A stretch of 44,222 bases of DNA from NCBI GenBank assembly GCA_045533955.1, contig JAZSIU010000073.1:1-44222 (forward strand), given 5' to 3'. The stretch comes from HGM04593 sp045533955 (GTDB lineage Bacteria; Bacteroidota; Bacteroidia; Bacteroidales; Bacteroidaceae). The notes under the pieces are model-generated. The model had not been told where the DNA came from. It did no database searches and saw only the letters and a list, made by a program, of their open reading frames with translations. Numbering within the stretch: position 1 is the stretch's first letter; each line of letters starts with the position of its first letter. Shown one piece after another: positions 32,998 to 41,260 of this stretch. The position numbers and the translations under genes are program-made.

Positions 32998-33981
32998 ATG
33001 CAGAGTATGGATATCAGAGAAAAAATAAAGCAGCCGATTGAGAAGGAATTTCAATCGTTCAAGGAGTTCTATTTACAGCAATTTAGCAGCAGTGTCGAGT
33101 TGCTCGATAGTGCTCTGAAGCACGTTGCCCGCACCTCGGGTAAGATGATGCGTCCGATGCTTCTGCTTCTTACGGCCAAGAGCTGTGGAAAGGTTGTCGA
33201 TTCGACGTATGCGGCTGCCTCGGCTCTTGAACTTTTGCACACGGCCAGCCTGCTGCACGACGACGTTGTTGACGAGAGTAATATGCGCCGCGGCGAAAAA
33301 TCGCTGAACGCTGTTTATAGCAACCGCATTGCAATTCTCACGGGCGACTATCTTTTATCTACCTCTCTTTACAATGTTGCACAAACAAAAAACAACGAAA
33401 TAATCGAGGGATTATCTCAGTTGGGTCGCACTCTTTCGGCCGGTGAGATGTTGCAGCTCGAGTTGCAGCGCACGGGAGGTTTCTGCGAGCAGAAATACAC
33501 CGACGTAATACGCAACAAGACAGCCTCGCTCTTTGCCTGCTGCGGCCGCTTCGGAGCCCTCTCGGTGGGTGCCGACGCAGCACGTGTCGAGCGCTTCGGC
33601 CGCTTCGGCGAGCTGCTCGGTATGTGCTTCCAGATAAAAGACGATATTTTCGACTATTTTAATTCCGATATTGGAAAGCCCACGGGCAGCGACATCAGAG
33701 AGGGAAAAGTAACCCTGCCCGCCCTCTATGCACTTAAAAATTCGCCCGATGAAAAGGTGCATATTATTGCCGAAAAGTTAAGCAGGGCACTGCCATTGGA
33801 CGACAACGAAATTCATATGCTCATCGAGGCCGCAAAGAGTTGCGGAGGCATCGAGTATGCCCTCGGGCGTATCGAGGAGTATAAGGCCGAGGCTCTTGCA
33901 CTCCTCGGCGATGATATTCCCGAGGATTGTCGCGAGGCTCTCACCGCCTATCTTGAGTATGTAATATCACGTGAAAAATAA
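32998..33981 (+). CDS. Polyprenyl diphosphate synthase (trans, long chain)
   Basis: This enzyme condenses isopentenyl diphosphate units onto an allylic primer. The 327-residue protein has both aspartate-rich motifs: LLHDDVVDE (first, about 80-88) and FQIKDDIFDYF (second, about 210-220), plus GKMMRP near the start and the GDYLLS helix. Residues before the first motif (ALELLHTASL) lack bulky blocking side chains, in line with a long product such as the octaprenyl side chain of menaquinone. That would link it functionally to the menaquinone-dependent fumarate reductase at the right end. Two ATGs (32998 and 33007) are possible starts. Confidence 0.9.
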   Translation: MQSMDIREKIKQPIEKEFQSFKEFYLQQFSSSVELLDSALKHVARTSGKMMRPMLLLLTAKSCGKVVDSTYAAASALELLHTASLLHDDVVDESNMRRGEKSLNAVYSNRIAILTGDYLLSTSLYNVAQTKNNEIIEGLSQLGRTLSAGEMLQLELQRTGGFCEQKYTDVIRNKTASLFACCGRFGALSVGADAARVERFGRFGELLGMCFQIKDDIFDYFNSDIGKPTGSDIREGKVTLPALYALKNSPDEKVHIIAEKLSRALPLDDNEIHMLIEAAKSCGGIEYALGRIEEYKAEALALLGDDIPEDCREALTAYLEYVISREK

Positions 33982-33999
33982 CAGCATCATAAATACACA

Positions 34000-34030
34000 A
34001 AAAAAGTCCGCTTAAAGGCGGACTTTTTTA
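34000..34030. terminator. Bidirectional terminator between polyprenyl synthase and deoC
   Basis: AAAAAAGTCCGC and GGCGGACTTTTTT form an 8-bp GC stem (GTCCGC/GCGGAC core) with A- and T-runs on either side, lying between two convergent stops. Confidence 0.9.
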
Positions 34031-34055
34031 TTTGGTAGGGTAGTGTGGCACCTTG

Positions 34056-34997
34056 TTAGAAGAATTTTGTCTCCTCGCCCAGAATATCGCCGAGCAGCAG
34101 ATTGGCCAAGCGGCTTGTGCCTAATCGCAGAAGCTCGTTTGTGAGCCACTCCTCGCCAAGTACCTCTTTGACGATTGTGTAGTATACAAGCGCGTCGCGC
34201 ACGGTGTTTATGCCGCCGGCGGGCTTGAATCCAATCTTAATGCCGGTCTTTGCATAGTATTCTTTTATGGTGCAGCACATTACGTATGCAGCCTCGGGAG
34301 TTGCCGCGGGGTTCTCTTTTCCGGTAGATGTTTTTATAAAATCGGCACCCGAATATATCGACAAAATAGAGGCTTTTTTAATGTTCTCGGCTGTCTTTAG
34401 TGCACCCGTCTCAAGGATTACTTTCAGATGTTTTTCGCCGCAGATGCTCTTGAGTTCTTGAATCTCGTCGCATACGCTTTCGTAGTCGCCGCTGAGGAAT
34501 TTACCCACGCTCAGCACAATGTCAATCTCGGTTGCGCCGTCGTGCAGAGCAAGCGCCGTCTCGGCCACCTTAACCTCTTGGAATGTCTGCGACGATGGGA
34601 ATCCGCCCGATACGCAGGCAATACCCACACTCTCGACCTCGAGCGATTGACTCACTATCTTGGCATAATTGGGATAGACGCATATTGCGGCTACGTTTTT
34701 TAGGTCGGGGTAACGCTCGTCAAATTGGTTTACTCGCTCGGTGAATGCAAGTACACTCTCCTCGCTGTCGGTGCATTTGAGGGTGGTAAGGTCGATGCAG
34801 CTGAAGAGGATTTTTTTTACCTCTGTGGTGTTGTTTGCCTCGACTTTTGTCTCAATAATTTGCTTTACTTTTTCTGCAACCTCGGTGTCGCTCATTGCGG
34901 CTGTGTAGTCTCTGAGTACATAGTCGTATTTGCTCTCCTCCTCGGCGTGATGGTGGTGGTGATGCTCTGTGCATCCGCAGTTACAATTCTCGCTCAT
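34056..34997 (-). CDS. deoC: Deoxyribose-phosphate aldolase with metal-binding-like N-terminus
   Basis: DeoC splits 2-deoxyribose 5-phosphate into acetaldehyde and glyceraldehyde 3-phosphate in deoxynucleoside catabolism. The 313-residue protein has the Schiff-base lysine K222 (GADFIKTSTG), the second lysine K258 (GFKPAGGIN) and an aspartate near 159 (EIDIVLSVG). Ahead of the barrel is an unusual extension, MSENCNCGCTEHHHHHHAEEE: three alternating cysteines (5, 7, 9), then six consecutive histidines (12-17) and glutamates. It is encoded by mixed CAT/CAC codons. This could bind Zn, Ni or Cu. The gene is the last of the mnmG-apt-uvrC-dtd-mazG-like-deoC series. Confidence 0.95.
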   Translation of the reverse strand: MSENCNCGCTEHHHHHHAEEESKYDYVLRDYTAAMSDTEVAEKVKQIIETKVEANNTTEVKKILFSCIDLTTLKCTDSEESVLAFTERVNQFDERYPDLKNVAAICVYPNYAKIVSQSLEVESVGIACVSGGFPSSQTFQEVKVAETALALHDGATEIDIVLSVGKFLSGDYESVCDEIQELKSICGEKHLKVILETGALKTAENIKKASILSIYSGADFIKTSTGKENPAATPEAAYVMCCTIKEYYAKTGIKIGFKPAGGINTVRDALVYYTIVKEVLGEEWLTNELLRLGTSRLANLLLGDILGEETKFF

Positions 34998-35028
34998 AAT
35001 ATCATTTTTTAATTATTAAATTCTCCTT

Positions 35029-35355
35029 TTATCCGTTTATTTTAGGATTTTCTTTGTGCCGTTTGTGGTCTCTCCTTGTCTTTTTTTCGATGTTTTTTTG
35101 CAGCGCTTCGGTTAGGTTGACACCTGTCTGATTGGCTATGCAGATGAGCACCCATAGGACATCGGCAAGCTCGTCGCCGAGGCTCTGTTTCTCCCCCTCT
35201 TTGAACGACTGCTGGCCGTATGTGCGGGCCATTATGCGGGCTACCTCGCCCACCTCCTCGGTGAGTATCGCAAGGTTTGTCATTTCGTCGAAATAGCGCA
35301 CGCCATACTCTTTTATCCACTCATCAACTATCTTTTGTGCTTCGCTCAGTGTCAT
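35029..35355 (-). CDS. MazG-like nucleotide pyrophosphohydrolase
   Basis: This is a small all-alpha NTP pyrophosphohydrolase of 108 residues. It has the metal-binding EEVGE at 33-37 and DELADVLW at 61-68, the two acidic motifs of the MazG/dUTPase fold. It carries a single MazG domain, unlike the duplicated E. coli protein, and the substrate cannot be told from sequence. It starts 3 nt after the dtd stop and is followed by deoC after 31 nt; all three fit nucleotide or tRNA quality control. Confidence 0.9.
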   Translation of the reverse strand: MTLSEAQKIVDEWIKEYGVRYFDEMTNLAILTEEVGEVARIMARTYGQQSFKEGEKQSLGDELADVLWVLICIANQTGVNLTEALQKNIEKKTRRDHKRHKENPKING

Positions 35356-35358
35356 ACT

Positions 35359-35811
35359 TTATTCTCGGTTTTTTGAGTCTATGAATATTGTTACGGGGCC
35401 GTCGTTCAGAAGCTCAATTTTCATATCTGCTCCAAACTCTCCGGTGCCTATTTTCTTGCCGAGTGCTGCTTCGAGCTCTTTGCAAAAATCCTCGTACAGA
35501 GGGATGGAAATTTCGGGCTTTGCGGCCTTAATGTACGATGGTCGGTTGCCTTTCTTTGTAGAGGCCATAAGGGTAAATTGGCTCACTGCAAGAAGCTCGC
35601 CGCCTGTGTCGAGGAGCGATAGGTTCATCACTCCATTTTCGTCGTCGAAAAGGCGGATGTTTACCACTTTTTTCACCAGCCACAGAATGTCCTCTTTATT
35701 GTCCTCGTCGCATATTCCAACAAAGATTAAGAGGCCATTGTTTATGCTCGACTTTACTTTATTGTCTATTGTTACCGATGCTTTTTTTACTCGCTGTATT
35801 AAAATTCTCAT
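35359..35811 (-). CDS. dtd: D-aminoacyl-tRNA deacylase
   Basis: DTD removes D-amino acids and glycine wrongly attached to tRNA. The start at 35811 (MRILIQRVKKASV) is the conserved one; a frame opening at 35838 adds nine atypical residues. The 150-residue product has SQFTL (catalytic threonine region) and the GPVT motif (NDGPVTIFID) that carries the chiral-proofreading Gly-cisPro pair. It lies 96 nt downstream of uvrC and 3 nt ahead of the MazG-like gene. Confidence 0.96.
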   Translation of the reverse strand: MRILIQRVKKASVTIDNKVKSSINNGLLIFVGICDEDNKEDILWLVKKVVNIRLFDDENGVMNLSLLDTGGELLAVSQFTLMASTKKGNRPSYIKAAKPEISIPLYEDFCKELEAALGKKIGTGEFGADMKIELLNDGPVTIFIDSKNRE

Positions 35812-35907
35812 ATTTTTCTTTGCGGTGGATTCGTGCAAATATATACTCTTTTTCTCTATTTTTGAGCTTGGCTGCGATAATATTTTCTCGATTTTTTCGA
35901 GGCTTTT

Positions 35908-37734
35908 TTACTCTTTTTGCAACGCTTCGATAAGGATTTTTGCTTTTGCTTCGCCCACTATTTTTGCTATCTGTTCCCGGGTGGCTTCTCTTATTCTTTT
36001 TACGCTTTTAAACTCGCGTAACAGCGCCTGTTTGCTCTTTTCGCCGATGCCTTTTATTGTGTCGAGTTCTGATGCTGTCTGACGCTTGCTGCGCTTGTCG
36101 CGGTGGAAGGTTATTGCGAATCGGTGTACCTCGTCCTGTATTTGTGTCATTAGGCGAAAGAGGGCTGTGTTCTGTTTAAGGCCGATGCTCTGTCCGCTGC
36201 TTCCGACAACAAGTTCGGAGGTGCGGTGGCGACCGTCTTTTACAAGGCCTGCGATGGTAATATCAAGTCGAAGCTCCTTCTCGACAATCTCTCTTATGGC
36301 CTCCATCTGCCCCTTTCCGCCGTCGGCTAAAATAAGGTTGGGTAGGGGGGCCTGCTCCTCTATGAGGCGGCTGTAACGACGCCGCACAACCTCGCGCATC
36401 GAGGCATAATCGTCGGCTCCTTCGACGGTTTTTATGTTGTATTTGCGATAATCATTCTTCGATGGCCTCAGCTTCTTAAAGACAACGCAGACGGCCACAG
36501 CGTCGCTTCCCTGTATATTGGAATTGTCGAAGCACTCTATTATGAGCGGCAGGCTTTCCATCTTTAGTTCCTGTTTAATTTCGTTCATCAGACGGGTGGC
36601 CTTTTGCTCGGGATTCAGCTTTTCCTCTTGCTTCAGACGGTCGGCCTTGTACTGTTTTACGTTTAGTTTCGAGAGGCTGAGCAGACGCATTTTTTCGCCC
36701 TTTTGCGGCGTTGTTACCGTTACTCCGTCGAGCGGAAGGTTTATTGCAAAGGGTACGATAATTTCCTTGGCGTTGCTCTTGAAACGCTCGCGCATTTCTA
36801 TAATTCCGAGTACCAAAAGCTCGTCGTCGCCCTCGTCCAGACGTTTCTTGTATTCGAGTGTGAAGGCTTGGTTTATGCAGCCGTTTGTTATGTGCAGAAA
36901 ATTTATAAATGCGCTCTTTTCGTCGCTCTCGATATTGAATACATCAAGGTTGGTTAGCGACGAATTTACCACCTCGCTGCGCGTGCGGAAATTCTCAATG
37001 AGCTGATATTTTTCCTTTATTTTTTGTGCCTCCTCGAATTTTAATTCGCTCGCTTTTTTCTTTATCTCGGCCAGCAGTGCCTCTTGCAGGGGGCGAATAT
37101 CTCCCTTTAAAATTGAGATAATTTCTGTGATGTAATTCTGATATTCGTCGTGCGAAATGCAGCCGATGCAGGGGGCGCAGCAGTTGTTAATCTGGTGCTC
37201 CAAACAGGCCGAGTATTTTGCGTTTCTTACTCCCTCGGGGGTGATTTTTAGGTTGCACGTGCGCAGCGGATAAAGCCCTTTTATTAGTTCTAACATTGCG
37301 GCAAGGGCCCCGGCGTTGCTGTATGGGCCAAAGTATTTTCCTGTGCCGCGTACTATTTTTCGGGTCTTGAAAATCTTTGGAAAATAGTCGTTGCTGATGC
37401 AGATAGAAGGGTAGGTCTTATCGTCCTTTAGCAGTACATTATATCGAGGCTGATGCTGCTTTATAAGGTTGTTCTCAAGAAGCAGCGCATCGGCCTCGCT
37501 GTTTACTATAATGTAACGAATATCGCATATTTTCGAGACCAGCAGGCGGGTCTTTAATGTCTGCTGCTCTTTGTTGAAATAGGACGAGACGCGACGCTTC
37601 AGATTCTTGGCCTTTCCGACATATATTATAACACCCTTATCGTTCAGATATTGGTAACATCCGGGCGTCTCGGGTAGATTGCTTACAATGCCTTTCAGAT
37701 AGGCTTCTCTTTTGTTGCGCTCGTCGCTATTCAT
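35908..37734 (-). CDS. uvrC: Excinuclease ABC subunit C
   Basis: UvrC makes both incisions in nucleotide excision repair. The 608-residue protein has the GIY-YIG endonuclease at the N-terminus (GCYQYL, IIYVGKAKNLKRRV) for the 3' cut, a cysteine cluster (about 150-180), and a UVR domain that contacts UvrB (about 205-240, KKASELKFEEAQKIKEKYQ). The C-terminal RNase H-like domain for the 5' cut (ECFDNSNIQGS, LILADGGKGQ, HRFAITFHRDKR) is followed by helix-hairpin-helix motifs (TIKGIGEKSKQALL). It begins 6 nt after apt. Confidence 0.97.
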   Translation of the reverse strand: MNSDERNKREAYLKGIVSNLPETPGCYQYLNDKGVIIYVGKAKNLKRRVSSYFNKEQQTLKTRLLVSKICDIRYIIVNSEADALLLENNLIKQHQPRYNVLLKDDKTYPSICISNDYFPKIFKTRKIVRGTGKYFGPYSNAGALAAMLELIKGLYPLRTCNLKITPEGVRNAKYSACLEHQINNCCAPCIGCISHDEYQNYITEIISILKGDIRPLQEALLAEIKKKASELKFEEAQKIKEKYQLIENFRTRSEVVNSSLTNLDVFNIESDEKSAFINFLHITNGCINQAFTLEYKKRLDEGDDELLVLGIIEMRERFKSNAKEIIVPFAINLPLDGVTVTTPQKGEKMRLLSLSKLNVKQYKADRLKQEEKLNPEQKATRLMNEIKQELKMESLPLIIECFDNSNIQGSDAVAVCVVFKKLRPSKNDYRKYNIKTVEGADDYASMREVVRRRYSRLIEEQAPLPNLILADGGKGQMEAIREIVEKELRLDITIAGLVKDGRHRTSELVVGSSGQSIGLKQNTALFRLMTQIQDEVHRFAITFHRDKRSKRQTASELDTIKGIGEKSKQALLREFKSVKRIREATREQIAKIVGEAKAKILIEALQKE

Positions 37735-37740
37735 AGTTTT

Positions 37741-38277
37741 TTACTCGTCAACCTCTACTACCAACAGTGTCTTTACGTCGGCCTCTTTGGGGAAAATGGC
37801 GCGGCCGCCCAACCCGTCGAGCTCAATGATGAAGTTTATCATTACATTCTTCGGGCCCAACTTCTTTACAAGGTTGTATGCGGCCAGCATTGTGCCGCCT
37901 GTGGCCAAAAGGTCGTCGTGAATGAGTACAACGTCGTCCTTGTCGATGGCGTCTTTGTGAATCTCTATTGTGTCGGTGCCATACTCCTTGCTGTAACTCT
38001 CGCTGATGGTCTCGGCAGGGAGTTTTCCGGGCTTGCGGATGGGCACAAAGCCTGCGCCTAATCTCACCGCCAGCGACGCGCCCATTACAAAGCCGCGCGA
38101 CTCAATGCCTACCACTTTTGTTATTCCGCAATCCTTGTAAAGCTCGTAAAGAGCATCGTCGAGTTCCTTTAAACACTCGGGGTTTTTGAATAGCGAGGTA
38201 ACGTCTTTAAAATGTATTCCCGGGATAGGAAAGTCGGGAATGTTTCTTAGATTTTTTAGAAGTAATTCTTGGTTCAT
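37741..38277 (-). CDS. apt: Adenine phosphoribosyltransferase
   Basis: Apt salvages adenine to AMP using PRPP. The 178-residue protein has VGIESRGFVMGASLA for the flexible-loop region, the substrate-binding VPIRKPGKLPAET, and the PRPP-binding VVLIHDDLLATGGTM. It lies between mnmG (62 nt upstream, with a parS-type palindrome in the gap) and uvrC (6 nt downstream). Confidence 0.97.
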   Translation of the reverse strand: MNQELLLKNLRNIPDFPIPGIHFKDVTSLFKNPECLKELDDALYELYKDCGITKVVGIESRGFVMGASLAVRLGAGFVPIRKPGKLPAETISESYSKEYGTDTIEIHKDAIDKDDVVLIHDDLLATGGTMLAAYNLVKKLGPKNVMINFIIELDGLGGRAIFPKEADVKTLLVVEVDE

Positions 38278-38318
38278 AGTTGTATGTTTTTTATATTTCT
38301 TTTGTCTTTTGTTTGTAC

Positions 38319-38334
38319 TGTTCCACGTGGAACA
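38319..38334. other. parS-type ParB binding site
   Basis: TGTTCCACGTGGAACA is a perfect 16-bp palindrome fitting the bacterial parS pattern TGTTnCACGTGnAACA. It lies 5 nt after the mnmG stop and 42 nt before apt. ParB spreads from such sites, which cluster near the origin. Only one clear copy is visible in the window, and no parA or parB gene is present. Confidence 0.75.
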
Positions 38335-38339
38335 TTTGT

Positions 38340-40211
38340 TTATTTATGGGCAAGCACCATTAGTACGTTTATGTCGCTTGGCGATACTCCGGGAATGCGG
38401 CTCGCCTGTGCGATTGTCTCGGGTTGAATGGCTGTGAGTTTCTGACGCGCCTCGGTCGAGAGCGAGTCGATGCTGTTGTAGTCGAACCGTCCTTTGATGC
38501 GGATATTTTCGAGGCGTTGCATCTTCTGTGCAAGTTCGCGCTCGCGCTGAATGTAGCCGCTGTATTTTATCTCAATTTCGACGGCCTCGACAATTTCGTC
38601 GCGGCTGCTGCCTAACTTTTTCAGGCGTGCCTCTAATTGTCCGATAAAGGGTGCGATGCTCTCGATTGTTACCTGCGGACGTTCTATTATAGACGATAGT
38701 TTGCAGCCGCGGGTGAGTGCGGTGGTACCCAACTTTTCGAGCCCTTCGTTTATGTATTGTGCTTTTACCGAGAAGTTCTCGATAAACTCGGTGAGTTCGG
38801 CAATCATCTTTTGTTTTTCCAAAAGACGATTGTAGCGCTTTTCGTCGGCAAGGCCTATTTTGTGCGAGCGCTCGGTTAGTCGGGCGTCGGCATTATCGGC
38901 GCGCAGCAGTATTCTGTACTCGGCGCGCGAGGTGAACATTCTATATGGTTCATCGACGCCTTTTGTTACAAGGTCGTCGATTAGTACTCCGATATATGCT
39001 TCGTCGCGGTGCAGGATGAAAGGCTCTTTGCCTTTGATTTTTTGTGCGGCGTTTATTCCTGCAACGATGCCTTGTCCGGCGGCCTCCTCGTAGCCGGTTG
39101 TTCCGTTTACCTGTCCTGCGAAATATAGATTTTCAATTATCTTCGATTCCAGCGTGTGTTTCAGTTGTGTGGGGTCGAAATAGTCGTACTCTATTGCGTA
39201 GCCGGGACGATAGGCGACGGCGTCTTTCAGAGCGGGGATTTTTCGCAGTGCATTGAGCTGAATTTCCATCGGTAAAGAGGAGGAAAAACCATTTACGTAA
39301 ATCTCCTGCGTTGTCTCGCCCTCGGGTTCGAGGAACAGCAGATGGCGGTCGCGCTCGGCAAAGGTTACAATCTTTGTTTCGATGCTGGGGCAGTAGCGCG
39401 GCCCTATGCTTTGTATCTGTCCGTTGTACAGTGGCGACTCGTCGAGACCGCTGCGCAACGTCTCGTGCACCTCGGGGTTGGTGTAACAGCCCCAACAAGG
39501 ATTTTGCTTCAATTTTCGCTCGATTGGCTCGTAAGAGAAACTATGAAAATCGTTATCACCTTCTTGAATATCAGTGAGTTGTAGGTTTATTGAGCGCTTG
39601 TCGAGCCTCACCGGAGTACCCGTCTTCATTCTTCCGGCCGAAATTCCGTGTCTTGTGAGCGATTCGGTGAGCCCTTTGGCTGCCGGCTCGGCTATTCGGC
39701 CGCCCTCAATCTGTACGCGTCCGATGTGCATAAGTCCGTTGAGGAATGTACCGGCTGTGATGATTATGCAGCGGGCGCGCACCTCGGCTCCAAGCTGTGT
39801 GCGTACACCGACGGCCTTGCCTTCCTCTACTATAAGCTCGGTGGCACAATCCTGCCACATATAAAGATTGGGAATATTTTCGAGTGTCTCGCGCCACAGG
39901 ATACTGAACTTTGTGCGGTCGCACTGTGCGCGGGGACTCCACATTGCGGGGCCTTTGGAGCGGTTGAGCATACGGAACTGTATCGAGGCTTTGTCGGCAA
40001 TAATTCCCGTGTAGCCGCCCAGCGCATCAATCTCGCGCACTATCTGACCTTTGGCAATGCCGCCGATGGCAGGGTTGCAGCTCATCTGCGCAATCTTGTT
40101 CATATCAATTGTCATCAGGCAGGTCTTTACCCCAAGATTCGCTGCCGCTGCCGCTGCCTCGCATCCCGCGTGGCCGGCGCCAATAACCAATATGTCGTAT
40201 TCGAATTTCAC
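38340..40211 (-). CDS. mnmG: tRNA uridine-5-carboxymethylaminomethyl modification enzyme MnmG
   Basis: MnmG (GidA) with MnmE modifies the wobble uridine of several tRNAs. I set the start at a GTG (40211-40209), giving MKFEYDILVIGAGHAGCEAA and 623 residues, the usual length. No in-frame ATG exists, and the longer frame begins with a TTG at 40289 inside the -33 box of a near-perfect promoter. The FAD-binding GAGHAG is at 11-16, CNPAIGG follows, and the helical C-terminal domain that contacts MnmE ends at the stop. The parS-type site lies just downstream. Confidence 0.95.
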   Translation of the reverse strand: MKFEYDILVIGAGHAGCEAAAAAANLGVKTCLMTIDMNKIAQMSCNPAIGGIAKGQIVREIDALGGYTGIIADKASIQFRMLNRSKGPAMWSPRAQCDRTKFSILWRETLENIPNLYMWQDCATELIVEEGKAVGVRTQLGAEVRARCIIITAGTFLNGLMHIGRVQIEGGRIAEPAAKGLTESLTRHGISAGRMKTGTPVRLDKRSINLQLTDIQEGDNDFHSFSYEPIERKLKQNPCWGCYTNPEVHETLRSGLDESPLYNGQIQSIGPRYCPSIETKIVTFAERDRHLLFLEPEGETTQEIYVNGFSSSLPMEIQLNALRKIPALKDAVAYRPGYAIEYDYFDPTQLKHTLESKIIENLYFAGQVNGTTGYEEAAGQGIVAGINAAQKIKGKEPFILHRDEAYIGVLIDDLVTKGVDEPYRMFTSRAEYRILLRADNADARLTERSHKIGLADEKRYNRLLEKQKMIAELTEFIENFSVKAQYINEGLEKLGTTALTRGCKLSSIIERPQVTIESIAPFIGQLEARLKKLGSSRDEIVEAVEIEIKYSGYIQRERELAQKMQRLENIRIKGRFDYNSIDSLSTEARQKLTAIQPETIAQASRIPGVSPSDINVLMVLAHK

Positions 40212-40258
40212 TTTGTTGGTCTTTTTTTTGTGGGACACAATATCCCTAATTAAGCATA

Positions 40259-40290
40259 CAAAAGTAATATATCTTGTTGGCAATCGCAAA
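40259..40290 (-). promoter_or_regulatory. Promoter of the mnmG series
   Basis: On the minus strand TTTG (40290-40287), exactly 20 nt, then TACTTTTG (40266-40259): a full match to the Bacteroides promoter pattern. Transcription would begin near 40252, about 40 nt before the proposed GTG start. Confidence 0.8.
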
Positions 40291-40413
40291 TTGTCGAAAA
40301 TGTTTTTATAGCTCTGTTTTGTCGATTCTTGCCCTTTTGTGTGTAATCTCTTTGCCGCGCTCGTGTGTTATTATTCAATTATTCCGATATTTTATAATAA
40401 AAAAACAGTGTAG

Positions 40414-40447
40414 TTTGCCTTTTTTATGAAAAAAACATCTATTTTTG
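40414..40447 (+). promoter_or_regulatory. Promoter of the frdCAB operon
   Basis: TTTG (40414-40417) and TATTTTTG (40440-40447) are separated by 22 nt. The leader of about 65 nt before frdC is AT-rich without an obvious structure. Confidence 0.6.
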
Positions 40448-40518
40448 CTATTTGTAAAAGTGTTGTTTAACAAATTTTCAAACAATTTATTTATTAAATA
40501 ATTTAATATCAATTCATT

Positions 40519-41220
40519 ATGTGGTTACTTAATTCTTCTGTGGGAAAAAAGGTAATTATGAGTGTGTCGGGCGCTGCCCTTATACTCTTCCTTCTTTTCC
40601 ATATGTCAATGAACCTTGTTGCTATCATTGATGGCAAATCTTACAACGCCATTTGTGCTTTCTTGGGTGCAAATTGGTATGCACTTGTTGCAACAGCGGG
40701 CCTTGCGGCTCTTGTCGTTGTACACTTTGTTTACGCTTTTATCCTCACTATGCAGAACCGTAAGGCTCGCGGTGAGCAGCGTTACGCTTACACCAAGCAA
40801 CCCAAAGAGGTTGAGTGGGCATCACAGAATATGTTTGTTCTTGGTGTCATTGTCCTCTTGGGTATGGGCCTTCACCTTTTCAATTTCTGGTGGAATATGC
40901 AGCTTACTGAGATTCTGCACGAATTGCACATTGGTGGTGTAACAGCCGTTGAGGCCGACCTTGCTAAAGATGGTGTACATTACATCAAGGAGACATTCTC
41001 GAATATTGTGTATGTGATTCTTTACCTTGTTTGGTTGGTTGCTCTTTGGTTCCACCTTACTCACGGTTTCTGGAGCGCAATGCAGACACTCGGTTGGAAC
41101 AATCAGGTGTGGTTTAAGCGTTGGCGTTGCATCGGTAACATTGTTTCAAGCGTTATCGTTCTTGGCTTTGCTGCCGTAGTTCTTGTTTATGCTATCTGTT
41201 CCTGTGCAGGAGGCTGTTAA
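40519..41220 (+). CDS. frdC: Fumarate reductase / succinate dehydrogenase cytochrome b subunit
   Basis: The 233-residue membrane anchor has five predicted helices (about 10-37, 55-78, 103-125, 155-180 and 200-225). It carries histidines placed to hold two b hemes, for example in LLFHMSMN, VVHFVYAF, GLHLFNFW and WFHLTHGFW. This is the single-subunit dihaem anchor (type B) that takes electrons from menaquinol. It is the first of three genes; frdA follows after 40 nt. Codon use favours T-ending codons, as in strongly expressed genes. Confidence 0.95.
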   Translation: MWLLNSSVGKKVIMSVSGAALILFLLFHMSMNLVAIIDGKSYNAICAFLGANWYALVATAGLAALVVVHFVYAFILTMQNRKARGEQRYAYTKQPKEVEWASQNMFVLGVIVLLGMGLHLFNFWWNMQLTEILHELHIGGVTAVEADLAKDGVHYIKETFSNIVYVILYLVWLVALWFHLTHGFWSAMQTLGWNNQVWFKRWRCIGNIVSSVIVLGFAAVVLVYAICSCAGGC

Positions 41221-41260
41221 GCACTATTTCTAATTTGTAAATTTATAAAAACATTATATT

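Noticed and set aside
33966..33977. CACGTG near the end of the polyprenyl synthase gene as a second parS site
   Set aside because: Only the core and a few flanking bases agree with parS, it is not palindromic, and it lies inside a coding region.
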